A stretch of 64,000 nucleotides of DNA, taken from NCBI RefSeq assembly GCF_028369105.1, contig NZ_JAQNDO010000001.1, forward strand, positions 8,774,501 through 8,838,500, given 5' to 3'. The translations under genes were made by a program, and so were the position numbers. This document shows positions 25,128 to 33,652 of this stretch, in pieces; position 1 is the stretch's first letter, and each line of letters starts with the position of its first letter. This stretch comes from Polyangium mundeleinium (GTDB taxonomy: Bacteria; Myxococcota_A; Polyangia; Polyangiales; Polyangiaceae). The notes below the pieces were generated by a model. It worked only from the letters and a program-made list of their open reading frames with translations, searched no databases and was not told the origin of the DNA.

Positions 25128-27887
25128 ATGAACGTGCTTCGCAACACCCTGGGCTCGTGCTTCGTCTCCTTCGCCGCGCTCGCGGCCCTCGGATGCGGAG
25201 GGGATGAATTGGGCGGTACTCCCTCGGGCACGAGCCTCGGGGCAGGCGCAGGGCCCGGATCCGGCGGCGGCAGCGCGAGCAGCAGCGTGAGCGGGAGCGG
25301 CGGCATCGGCGGGAGCGGCGGCGGCAGCGGCGGCGGCAGCACGAGCGGGAGCGGCGGCGGGGGCGCGGGCGGGAGCGGGGGCAGCGGCGGCGGCAGCGCC
25401 GAATGCTTGCCGCCCACGGGGACGCCGGCGTCGGGGACGGGCACGTGGTACGACGCGCCGAACCAGGCGACGGTCGTCGTGCAGAACGCGGCGAGCTGCG
25501 CGCGGACGTACGTGCTCTCGACCACGGGGCCGCTGCGCGACAACAACCCGGCGAATCCGCGGACGATCACGGAGGCGCCCGGACAACCCGTGCTGCGGAC
25601 GGGGCACGACATGCTCGACGCGCTGTATGCGCTGGCCGTCGAGGAGGCGCGCGAGTGCTCGGTCTCGGCGATCAGCGATTATGCGTTCAACGGCGGCAAT
25701 CCCCTCCCCTGCCCGCAAGGCGGATGCTTCGAGACGGGGAGGCTCTGGAAATACGTCTGGACGCGGGATACGTCGTATTCGGTGGCGCTCGGGCTCTCGC
25801 TGCTCGATCCGACGCGGGCGCGAAACTCGATGGAGTTCAAGACGAGCCAGCGGCGCGACGGGACGAAGCGCGAGATCGTGCAGGATACGGGGACGGGCGG
25901 GAGTTATCCGATCTCCTCGGATCGCGTGGTGTGGGCGATGGGCGCATTCGAGCTCCTGAAGCACCTCGGCGGGGCGGAGCGGACGGCATTCCGGGACCTC
26001 GCGTACGAGGCGATCACGAATACGGCCGAGCGGGATCGGCTCGTGGTGTGGGACAAGGCGGACGGGCTCTATCGCGGCGAGCAATCGTTCCTCGACTGGC
26101 GCGAGCAGACCTATCCCGGGTGGGTCGCGACGGATACGGCGCAGATCGGGATGAGCAAGGCGCTCGGGACGAACATCGGGCACCTCGTGATGCTCGACGT
26201 GGCCGCGAAGCTCGCGGAGGAGAAGGGGGACGCAGGGGCGAGCCAGAAATACGCGGGATGGGCGACGGCGCTGCGGGACGCGATCCGGGCGCGGCTGTTC
26301 TTGCCGGAGCGGCAGATGTATTCGACGTTCGTCACGACGTATCTCGATCCGGCGCCGACGCTGCAATACGATCTCCTGGGCTCGGCGTTCGCGGTGCTGT
26401 TCGACGTGGCGACGAAGGCCGAGGCAGAGGAGATCGTGGCGCGGTATCCGCACCTGCCGAAGGGCCCGCCCGTGATCTGGCCGCAGCAGCAGGGGACGCG
26501 GATCTATCACAACCGCGCGATCTGGCCGTTCGTGACGGCATTCTGGGCGAAGGCCGCCGCCAAGGCGGGCAATGCGGACGCAATCGACAACGCAGTGCGC
26601 TCGCTCATGCGCGGCGCGGCGCTGAACCTCTCCAACATGGAGAACTTCGAGGCCGTGACCGGGGCGAACTGGAAGGAAGAAGGGCCGACGAGCGGGCCGG
26701 TGGTCAATTCGCAAAGGCAGCTCTGGAGCGTGGCCGGGTTCGTCGGGGTCGTGCACGACGTGATCTTCGGGCTCGAAGCGACGCAGACGGGGCTCCGGTT
26801 CGCGCCGAAGATCACGCGAGGGCTGCGGAATACGCTGCTGTCCGGCATGGATGAAATCACGCTGTCGGGCATTCGGTACAAGGGGAAGCGGATCTCGGTG
26901 AAGGTAAAACTCCCGGCGGCGTCGGGCGACAATGGCGTGCTCGACGTGACGGCAGCGCGGCTCGACGGGCAGGACGTGGGGACAGGCTTCGTCGACGCGG
27001 CAACGCTCGGGCAGGACAGCGTGTTCGAGATCGAGCTCGGCGCAGGCGCGGCGTCGACGAAGGGGATCACCGCGCTCGGGGACGCGGAGATCGCCGATTA
27101 CAAGAACGTGTTCGGCCCGCACACGCCGTCGATCACGAGCGTCGGGCTCACGAACGATCGGGTGCAGCTCAATTTCTCCGTGGCGGAGAACGCGAACGAC
27201 GTGACGCTCAACGTCTATCGTGATGGGACACGGATCGCGCAGGATCTGCCCGGAGGCACGGCGTCGTACGTGGATCCGGGGAGCACGGAGCACGCGACGA
27301 AGACGTATTGCTACACGGTGGAGGCGGTCTTCAAGACGTCGGGCAACGCATCGCAGCGCGCGCGGCCCTGGTGTTACTGGGGGCCGAGCAATGCGCGGAT
27401 CCAGTCGTTCGGCGCGCAGCAGAGCTTTTCAGCGACGGGCGGCACGCTCGTCTTCAACCACGGCCGCTGGCATTACGAGAACTGGGGCGATCCCGGGCAT
27501 ACAATCACGGTGGCGAACGTGACCGCGAAGCAGTCAGGGCGGCATCTGCTCCAGGTGACGGCGGGCAACGGGGCCGGCGATTACACGACGGGGATCACCT
27601 GCGGGGTGAAGGCGATCGAGGTGTGGGACGGCGCGACACTCGTGGGCAGCGGGCAGCTCACGATGCCGCACCTCGCGACATGGGACGACTGGCGCGATTC
27701 GAACTTCGTGCCAGTCGACCTCGTGACTGGAAAGACCTATTCGATCGTGATCCGGGAGGACGCCGGGTCAGGCAACATGAGCGAGTTCGCCCATTTCGCC
27801 TCGTACAACGGCATGGGCGGCCAGAGCGGGCGCTTCAACAAGGTGAACATCTCGGAGCTGAAGGTGCTCGCGATCGGCACGCCTTGA
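25128..27887 (+). CDS. secreted glycosidase-like lipoprotein, (alpha/alpha)6 type
   Basis: 919 residues. Lipobox ALGC (Cys23), then an exceptionally long Gly/Ser linker (about 28-93). Residues 110-620 resemble six-hairpin glycosidases: GRLWKYVWTRDTSYSVALGL, WREQTYPGWVATDT, WPQQQGTRIYHNRAIWPF and NFEAVTGANWKEEGPTSGP carry the Trp/Asp/Glu-rich motifs of the catalytic cleft. Residues 660-745 look like a fibronectin-III module and 770-919 like a carbohydrate-binding beta-sandwich. It should hydrolyse an external glycan. It is divergent from a GPH transporter. The exact GH family is not assigned. Confidence 0.72.
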   Translation: MNVLRNTLGSCFVSFAALAALGCGGDELGGTPSGTSLGAGAGPGSGGGSASSSVSGSGGIGGSGGGSGGGSTSGSGGGGAGGSGGSGGGSAECLPPTGTPASGTGTWYDAPNQATVVVQNAASCARTYVLSTTGPLRDNNPANPRTITEAPGQPVLRTGHDMLDALYALAVEEARECSVSAISDYAFNGGNPLPCPQGGCFETGRLWKYVWTRDTSYSVALGLSLLDPTRARNSMEFKTSQRRDGTKREIVQDTGTGGSYPISSDRVVWAMGAFELLKHLGGAERTAFRDLAYEAITNTAERDRLVVWDKADGLYRGEQSFLDWREQTYPGWVATDTAQIGMSKALGTNIGHLVMLDVAAKLAEEKGDAGASQKYAGWATALRDAIRARLFLPERQMYSTFVTTYLDPAPTLQYDLLGSAFAVLFDVATKAEAEEIVARYPHLPKGPPVIWPQQQGTRIYHNRAIWPFVTAFWAKAAAKAGNADAIDNAVRSLMRGAALNLSNMENFEAVTGANWKEEGPTSGPVVNSQRQLWSVAGFVGVVHDVIFGLEATQTGLRFAPKITRGLRNTLLSGMDEITLSGIRYKGKRISVKVKLPAASGDNGVLDVTAARLDGQDVGTGFVDAATLGQDSVFEIELGAGAASTKGITALGDAEIADYKNVFGPHTPSITSVGLTNDRVQLNFSVAENANDVTLNVYRDGTRIAQDLPGGTASYVDPGSTEHATKTYCYTVEAVFKTSGNASQRARPWCYWGPSNARIQSFGAQQSFSATGGTLVFNHGRWHYENWGDPGHTITVANVTAKQSGRHLLQVTAGNGAGDYTTGITCGVKAIEVWDGATLVGSGQLTMPHLATWDDWRDSNFVPVDLVTGKTYSIVIREDAGSGNMSEFAHFASYNGMGGQSGRFNKVNISELKVLAIGTP

Positions 27888-27915
27888 GCCTCACCTCCCC
27901 TTCCCCCTCGCTGCG

Positions 27916-28036
27916 CCGGGGCGCTGCCCCGGACCCCGCGGGGGCTGTTCGCCCCTCGACCCGAACCAGGCACGGCCTGGACCGAAATGGAAGAACTGCG
28001 CGGTGCGCAGTTCTTCCCACGGGCCGGTGGCAAGAC
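27916..28036 (+). repeat. 3'-end composite hairpin element, copy A
   Basis: Four hairpins in order, starting 29 bases after the stop at 27887: CCGGGGC-GCT-GCCCCGG (27916-27932); GGGGC-TGTTC-GCCCC; CCAGGC-ACG-GCCTGG (27966-27980); and a 13-bp stem with a GGT loop (27989-28017). GCCGGTGGCAAGACC follows. The third hairpin plus GACCGA are identical in copy C at 44366-44386. Confidence 0.75.
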
Positions 28037-28120
28037 CATGGAGGTGGCTCTCAAGCCGGCGACGTGTGCGTTGCCAGTTGAACCCGCAGCGCTGCGGCCT
28101 TGGTTGGCAGGATCGTCGCC

Positions 28121-28244
28121 GGTCTTGCCAGCGGCTGTTCGATGAACTGCGCATCGCGCAGTTCATCGACCCCGAGTCCAGCGCTTGCGCTGGTCCGGGT
28201 CCAGGGGTGGACAACCCCTGGTCGGGCCCGGGGTGAAACCCCGG
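28121..28244 (-). repeat. 3'-end composite hairpin element, copy B (inverted)
   Basis: The same architecture on the other strand, ending 12 bases from the purU stop. Read on the minus strand: CCGGGG-TTTCA-CCCCGG, CCAGGGG..CCCCTGG, CCAGCGC-AA-GCGCTGG, then a 14-bp stem with a GAT loop (28139-28169) and GCTGGCAAGACC. Copies A and B face each other; the 85 bases between them hold no gene. Confidence 0.72.
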
Positions 28245-28255
28245 CGGCTACGCCG

Positions 28256-29152
28256 TCAGAGCACGATCGTCCGCCGTCCCTCGACGATGACCCTTCGTTC
28301 GAGGTGCGCGCGGACGGCGCGGGAGAGTACGACGCGCTCGACGTCGCGGCCGGTGCGGGCCATTTCGTCGGGGCCCATGGCGTGCGTCACGCGTGCGACG
28401 TCTTGCTCGATGATCGGGCCTTGATCGAGGTCCTTCGTCGCGTAATGGGCGGTGGCTCCGATCATCTTCACGCCGCGCGCGTGGGCCTGATGGTAGGGCT
28501 TGGCGCCCTGGAATGCGGGCAGGAAGCCGTGGTGGATGTTGATGACGGGCGGCGCGTCGTTCAGGAAGTCCTCGGTCAGCACCTGCATGTAGCGGGCGAG
28601 CACGACGAGATCCACGTGGTGACGCCGGCAGAGCTCCAGGATTCGCTTTTCTTGCTCGCGTTTCGTGTCGGCCGTCACGGGCAGGCAAAAGAACGGAATG
28701 CGGAAACTCTCGGCGACGGGCTCGAGGGTCGGGTGGTTCGAAAGGACCAGCGGGATCTCGCACGGCAATTCGCCGGAGCGCTGCCGGAGGACGAGGTCGT
28801 AGAGACAGGCGGGGTCCTTCGTGACCAGAATGGCGACGCGCTGGATCTGGTCACCGTAGCGGACGGACCAGGTGGCTGAGAGGGTTTGGGCGAGGTCGCC
28901 GAAGGCTCGCTCGAGGGCGGCGCGGGTCGAGGAGCCGCCGAGGGCTGCGCTTGCGGCGGGGGCGGAGAGGCCCGAGACGTCGACGACCATCCGCATGAAG
29001 AACCGCGGGCCGCCCTCGACGTGGACGTCGGTGTGGTTGCCGGCGTCGATGATGTTGAGGCCAGCGGTGTAGAAGAAGCCGGCGAGGCGCGCGACGAGGC
29101 CGGGCTGATCGGGCGCGGCGACGAGGAACGTGGCGTGGACGGTGGAGCTCAT
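28256..29152 (-). CDS. purU: formyltetrahydrofolate deformylase
   Basis: 298 residues. Residues 5-85 are an ACT-type regulatory domain (ATFLVAAPDQPGLVARLAGF). Residues 104-298 are the formyltransferase-fold catalytic domain with Asn205 and His207 (VINIHHGFLP) and Asp243 (DLDQGPIIEQD), the hydrolase triad. It hydrolyses 10-formyl-THF to THF and formate, balancing one-carbon pools and feeding formate to PurT. Length and layout match PurU. Transcription ends at the hairpin element just after the stop. Confidence 0.93.
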   Translation of the reverse strand: MSSTVHATFLVAAPDQPGLVARLAGFFYTAGLNIIDAGNHTDVHVEGGPRFFMRMVVDVSGLSAPAASAALGGSSTRAALERAFGDLAQTLSATWSVRYGDQIQRVAILVTKDPACLYDLVLRQRSGELPCEIPLVLSNHPTLEPVAESFRIPFFCLPVTADTKREQEKRILELCRRHHVDLVVLARYMQVLTEDFLNDAPPVINIHHGFLPAFQGAKPYHQAHARGVKMIGATAHYATKDLDQGPIIEQDVARVTHAMGPDEMARTGRDVERVVLSRAVRAHLERRVIVEGRRTIVL

Positions 29153-29316
29153 CGGGTCGCCTCCGATAGTCGAACGATGGCCCGAAGGCGAGCGGGATCG
29201 ACGCGGCGCGGCGTTCGCCTCGGGACGAGATGCTTGACGCCGGACGGAGGGCGCGCCATGCCCCCGAGCGGCCTCGTTGTGGGGCCGGATGCAGCTCTCT
29301 GAAAGGGAAGAACGCG

Positions 29317-30063
29317 ATGCACAAGCTCGTCCTCCTCCGCCATGGCGAGAGCCAGTGGAACAAGGAAAACCGCTTCACTGGTTGGGTCGACGTGCCGCTC
29401 AGCGAAAAGGGCGTCGAGGAGGCGCGCGGCGCCGCGCAGATGATCGCGGCCGAGGGGCTCACGTTCGACGTGGCGTACTCGTCGGTGCTCAAGCGCGCCA
29501 TCAAGACGCTGTGGATCGTGCTGGAGGAGCTTGATCGGATGTGGATCCCCGTCACCGAGAGCTGGCGGGTGAACGAGCGGATGTACGGGGCGCTGCAAGG
29601 GCTCGACAAGGCCGAGACGGTGGCCAAACACGGCGAGGCGCAGGTGAAGGTCTGGCGCCGGAGCTACGACACGCCGCCGCCGGCGATGAGCGAGGACGAC
29701 CCGCGCTGGCCCGGGAAGGATCCGCGATATGCCTTGCTCCGCAAGGAGGAGATCCCGGCGAGCGAATCGCTCAAGGATACGGTGGCGCGGTTCCTGCCGT
29801 TCTGGGAGTCCGATATCGCGCCGGCGATCCGGAGCGGCAAACGCGTGATCATCGCGGCGCACGGGAACAGCTTGCGCGCGCTGGTGAAGCACCTCGACGG
29901 GATCTCGGATTCGGAGATCGTCGAGCTCAACATCCCGACGGGGGTGCCGCTGCTGTATGAGCTCGACAAGGATCTGAAGCCGATCTCGCGCCGATACCTC
30001 GGCGACGAGGAGGCGGCGAAGGCGAAGGCCCAGGCCGTCGCGAATCAGATCAAAGCGCAATAA
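29317..30063 (+). CDS. gpmA: 2,3-bisphosphoglycerate-dependent phosphoglycerate mutase
   Basis: 248 residues, the standard length. The phosphohistidine motif LLRHGES (His9), [15 protein letters not shown], the active-site [18 protein letters not shown] block and the second catalytic His in [12 protein letters not shown] are all present. It interconverts 3- and 2-phosphoglycerate in glycolysis. AAGGGAAG precedes the ATG. The stop lies only seven bases from the convergent PAS-STAS gene. Confidence 0.95.
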   Translation: MHKLVLLRHGESQWNKENRFTGWVDVPLSEKGVEEARGAAQMIAAEGLTFDVAYSSVLKRAIKTLWIVLEELDRMWIPVTESWRVNERMYGALQGLDKAETVAKHGEAQVKVWRRSYDTPPPAMSEDDPRWPGKDPRYALLRKEEIPASESLKDTVARFLPFWESDIAPAIRSGKRVIIAAHGNSLRALVKHLDGISDSEIVELNIPTGVPLLYELDKDLKPISRRYLGDEEAAKAKAQAVANQIKAQ

Positions 30064-30070
30064 ACCGCTC

Positions 30071-30892
30071 TCAACGCCGCGGCGATCCCCGTCGCAATGC
30101 GAGCGCCCGGGACAATCCTTGTTTCAGGGTGGCGCAGGTCGTCATTGCGCCGAGATCCAGACCTCCCTCGACGAACGTGCGGGCCGATTCCGCGCTGATG
30201 CCGACGAGGATCGTGCGGCAGCCGAGCAAGGCGAGGGCGCGCACCGCGCGGACGAGCAGCTCGGCCCCGGCCGCGTCGGGCAAACCCGCGCCCGTGATGT
30301 CGATGAGCACCGTCTCCGTGCCGCGCTGGCTGACGGAGGCGAGGACGCTCTCGATGGCGTGCCCCGCTCGCCCCTGCGAGAGCGCGCCGACGAGCGGCAA
30401 TAGCAAAATGCCCTCCCATATTTCGAGCACCGGCACGACGAGGCCATCGATGACGCGCTCCTGCGCCTCGATGATCGCCTGTTGCCGCGTCGCCTCGGCT
30501 TCGAAGAGATCGGTCTGGCGGGCGTGCTCCATCTGGTCGGTGATATCCATGATGAGCCCATAAAGCCCCACCACGGCCTGCGACGCGTCGCGAATCGGCA
30601 CCTTGCGTGTCCAGAGGATCTTGAGCTGGCCATCGCCGAGCGAGATCTTCTCCTCGTTGAGATCAGGCCTGCCCGTCTCGAAGACCATGTCGTCGTGCTT
30701 CCAGAACACGTCGACCTGATCGGGCGGGAAAAAATCCGGATCGCTCCGGCCGCGGATTTCCTCCGGAGGCCGGCCGAGGAGCTCGCAAAATGCACGATTG
30801 AATGCAATCCACCGGTGCTGCCGGTCCTTGAAAAACATCGGATCCGGCATTCCGTCGACGAGCTCTTGGAGCAGGCTGATCTCGGTGCTCAT
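30071..30892 (-). CDS. RsbR-like PAS-STAS regulator
   Basis: 273 residues from ATG 30892 with a clear GGAGG. Residues 10-120 are a PAS domain (LVDGMPDPMFFKDRQHRWIA, PPEEIRGRSDPDFFP, VGLYGLIMDITDQ). A short helix leads to a STAS domain (150-262): VLEIWEGILLLPLVGALSQG and TVLIDITGAGLPDAAGAEL. RsbR proteins form stressosome-type complexes that release partner-switching proteins when the sensor is triggered. RsbS/RsbT partners are not in this window. Two adjoining palindromes lie 95-120 bases upstream. Confidence 0.85.
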   Translation of the reverse strand: MSTEISLLQELVDGMPDPMFFKDRQHRWIAFNRAFCELLGRPPEEIRGRSDPDFFPPDQVDVFWKHDDMVFETGRPDLNEEKISLGDGQLKILWTRKVPIRDASQAVVGLYGLIMDITDQMEHARQTDLFEAEATRQQAIIEAQERVIDGLVVPVLEIWEGILLLPLVGALSQGRAGHAIESVLASVSQRGTETVLIDITGAGLPDAAGAELLVRAVRALALLGCRTILVGISAESARTFVEGGLDLGAMTTCATLKQGLSRALALRRGSPRR

Positions 30893-30985
30893 CGTTGCCT
30901 CCCTCGCTGGAAAACAGTGGCGCGACGGTTCCACCGTACACCACGTCGTCGCCTTCTCGCGAGCGCAAGCAAGGATAGGGACGGA

Positions 30986-31014
30986 GCATTGCAATGCGTT
31001 ACGAAAGGTAACGC
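30986..31014 (-). promoter_or_regulatory. adjoining palindromes upstream of the RsbR-like gene
   Basis: GCATTGCAATGC (30986-30997) is a perfect 12-bp palindrome. It overlaps GCGTTAC-GAAAG-GTAACGC (30996-31014), a perfect 7-bp inverted repeat. They lie between the PAS-STAS start (30892) and the helicase stop (31045). They could be a double operator or, for the second, a terminator stem of the helicase gene. Confidence 0.5.
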
Positions 31015-31044
31015 GTCAGGGCCCTGCGTTGACCGTGACGGAGG

Positions 31045-33381
31045 TCACTCGGTGCGGAGGAATCGTGCTTTGATTCGCTTCACGCCCCAGCCGGAGAACT
31101 TGACGGTGGCAATCGGGTCGTCGCCGGGGTCGACGTCGATGATGGCGCCGACGCCGAACTTCTCGTGCATGACACGCGCTCCGCGCGCGAGGCCGCCCTC
31201 GCCGGAGGCCTCGGCCGGCTCGCGCTCGATGTACCGCTCCCCAGGGGCGCGCGCGGGCGTGGGTGTGGACGTGGAGCGCGAGGAGAACGAGCGCGCGGGC
31301 GCGTCGCCGCCGCGCTCCATGGGATGCGACCACGGCCCGCGCGGGCGCGCGGGTTCGTCGCGGTGCCCGTCGCGGTAGCCGTCGCGAAAGGAGCGCTCGC
31401 TCGACGCCGCGGCCGTCATGAGGCCTTTCACGGACGACGTCGGGAAGTCGGCAATGAAGCGGCTCGGCACGCCGAAGCGGGTGTTGCCGAAGATCATGCG
31501 ACGCGCCGTGTGCGTGACGAAGAGCCGCTCGCGGGCGCGCGTGACGGCGACGTACGCGAGGCGGCGCTCCTCTTCGATGTCCTCGTTGCGCTTGGGATCC
31601 GGGCCCTTGAAGGGGAAGATCTCGTCCTCCATGCCCGTGATGAAGACCGTGTCGAACTCGAGGCCCTTGGCCGCGTGCACGGTCATCATGGAGACACGCG
31701 GCGCGTCTTCGAGCGCGTCGATGTCGCTCGAAAGCGTGACACGCTCGAGGTAGCCGGAGAGCGCGCCGACCTGCCCCGCCGCCGCGGCCTCGGCCTCGTA
31801 ATCGAGGATGGAGCCCACGAGCTCCTGGAGGTTCTGCTTGCGCGCGTCGCTCTCGGCGCTGTCGTCCTCGTCGAGCATGCGCGCGTAGCCCGTGCGTTCG
31901 AGGACCTCGCGCGCGAGGTCGCTCGGCGGCGCGGAGGCGGCCTTTTCACGCAGGCTTTCGATGAGATCACGGAACGCGAGCAAGCTCTTCTTCGCGGCCG
32001 TGCCGAGGCCGCCGCGATCCGTGAGGGGAAGGATCGCCTCGTAGAGCGGCACGTCGAGCGCGTTCGCGACCTGCGTGAGCCTGTCGAGCGTGGCGCCGCC
32101 GATCTTGCGCGCGGGGACGTTGATGATGCGCTCGAGGTCGACGTCGCTCTTCGGGTTGTCGAGGATACGCAGGTACGAGAGCAGGTCCTTCACCTCGGCG
32201 CGCTCGAAGAAGCGCATGCCGCCGACGATCTGGTAGGGAATGCGCTCGGCGCGGAGGACCTCTTCGAGCACGCGCGACTGGGCGTGCACGCGGTAGAAGA
32301 TCGCGACCTCGCCGAGCGGGACGCCACGCGCCTGGGCCTCGCGGACACGCTCGGCCACCCAGGCGGCCTCGTCGTGCTCGTTCTGCGCGGCCACGACGAC
32401 GACGGGCTCGCCGGGGTCGCGCGCGGTCCAGAGCTCCTTCGGCTCGCGATCCTTGGCCGGCTTGATCACGCCGAGCGCGGCCCGGACGACGTTGCCCGTG
32501 GACCTGTAGTTCTGCTCCAGCTTGACGATGGCGGCGTCGGGGAAGTCGCGCCGGAAGTTCCGGACGATGCGGACGTCGGCGCCACGCCAGCGATAGATGC
32601 TCTGATCGTCGTCGCCGACGACGCAGAGGTTGCGGCTCGCGGCGAGCGCGCGCACGAGGCGGTACTGGACCTGGTTCACGTCCTGGAACTCGTCGACGAG
32701 GACGTGGCGGAAACGCGCGCGGAGATCGTCGCCGGCGAGGCTCTTCGGATCCTCGGCGATGCGGAGGACCGAGAGGATGAGGTCGTCGAAGTCGACGGCG
32801 TTCGCCTTGCGGAGGTACCGCTCGTAGCCCTCGTAGACCTTGAGGATCGCGTCGTCGAAGAAGCCCTGCGGCTCGAAGGCGTCGGGGCCGCGGCCCTCCT
32901 GCTTCTCCTTGTGGATGCGCGAGAGGACCTGCCGCGGCGGGTAACGCTTGTCGTCGAGCGAGAGCTCCTTCAAGACCCGCGCGACGACCGCGCGCTGGTC
33001 GGAGTCGTCGTAGATGACAAAGTTGCGCTCGAGGCCGGCCGCGTCGTGGAAGCGGCGAAGCAGGCGCGCGCACGTCGCGTGGAAGGTGCCGATCCAGAGC
33101 TCTTTGGCGATTTCGTCGCCCGCGAGGCTCGCGATGCGGCGGCGCATCTCGCCGGCCGCCTTGTTCGTGAACGTCACGGCGAGCACGCGGTAGGGGGGCA
33201 CGCGGTGCCCGGCGAGCAGGTTCGCAATGCGGTACGTGATGACGCGCGTCTTGCCGCTGCCCGCGCCCGCAAACACGACGAGCGGGCCCTCGGCGTGGGC
33301 CACGGCCCGCGCCTGGGGCTCGTTGAGCTCGTCCGCCGGTTCGGGGAAAGCCGGCGGAGGAAAGGCCACCAGATCCGTCAC
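31045..33381 (-). CDS. UvrD/PcrA-family superfamily 1 DNA helicase
   Basis: About 778 residues from GTG 33381; the frame is open to 33669, but the extra N-terminus runs through hairpin-rich DNA and looks non-coding. Motifs: ELNEPQARAVAH (Q motif), FAGAGSGKTRVI (Walker A), AVTFTNKAAGEM (Ia), VVGDDDQSIYRWRGAD (III), LEQNYRST (IV) and TVHAAKGLEFDTVFITGMED (V). The C-terminus KFGVGAIIDVDPGDDPIATV to RIKARF is the Tudor-like tail of PcrA that contacts RNA polymerase. It unwinds DNA 3'-5' in repair and recombination. Confidence 0.92.
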   Translation of the reverse strand: MTDLVAFPPPAFPEPADELNEPQARAVAHAEGPLVVFAGAGSGKTRVITYRIANLLAGHRVPPYRVLAVTFTNKAAGEMRRRIASLAGDEIAKELWIGTFHATCARLLRRFHDAAGLERNFVIYDDSDQRAVVARVLKELSLDDKRYPPRQVLSRIHKEKQEGRGPDAFEPQGFFDDAILKVYEGYERYLRKANAVDFDDLILSVLRIAEDPKSLAGDDLRARFRHVLVDEFQDVNQVQYRLVRALAASRNLCVVGDDDQSIYRWRGADVRIVRNFRRDFPDAAIVKLEQNYRSTGNVVRAALGVIKPAKDREPKELWTARDPGEPVVVVAAQNEHDEAAWVAERVREAQARGVPLGEVAIFYRVHAQSRVLEEVLRAERIPYQIVGGMRFFERAEVKDLLSYLRILDNPKSDVDLERIINVPARKIGGATLDRLTQVANALDVPLYEAILPLTDRGGLGTAAKKSLLAFRDLIESLREKAASAPPSDLAREVLERTGYARMLDEDDSAESDARKQNLQELVGSILDYEAEAAAAGQVGALSGYLERVTLSSDIDALEDAPRVSMMTVHAAKGLEFDTVFITGMEDEIFPFKGPDPKRNEDIEEERRLAYVAVTRARERLFVTHTARRMIFGNTRFGVPSRFIADFPTSSVKGLMTAAASSERSFRDGYRDGHRDEPARPRGPWSHPMERGGDAPARSFSSRSTSTPTPARAPGERYIEREPAEASGEGGLARGARVMHEKFGVGAIIDVDPGDDPIATVKFSGWGVKRIKARFLRTE

Positions 33382-33430
33382 GGAGGGGGCCGTAGCACGT
33401 GCCCCCTCGCGATGGGAGGCTCTTCGTCCC

Positions 33431-33540
33431 GAGGGGGACGCCTCGCGTCCCCCTCCCGTCCGGGCAAAGCCCGGACGATTCACCCCCCGAGGCGAGCTCA
33501 CTTCGCGATCTCGCAGAGCGCCGAACCCGTTCGGCGCTCT
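33431..33540. repeat. cluster of three perfect hairpins
   Basis: GAGGGGGACGC-CTC-GCGTCCCCCTC (33431-33455), GTCCGGGC-AAA-GCCCGGAC (33458-33476) and AGAGCGCCGAA-CCCG-TTCGGCGCTCT (33515-33540) lie in the gap between the divergent helicase and ATP-grasp genes. The layout recalls the 3'-end elements but the sequence differs and it is not behind a stop codon. Otherwise 33382-33652 has no gene. Confidence 0.55.
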
Positions 33541-33652
33541 CGAAGCTTGACGCAGCGTCCGTCCGCCCGCATGAGACGCTCGCCTAGCTGCATTTTCGCG
33601 CGAAAAACGCGCGACATCCTCCCTCTCCTTCGGCACCCTCCTTTCCAAACCG

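Noticed and set aside
25053..27293. A 746-codon minus-strand open frame
   Set aside because: Antisense shadow of the glycosidase gene; rich in Arg, His and Pro and without any domain.
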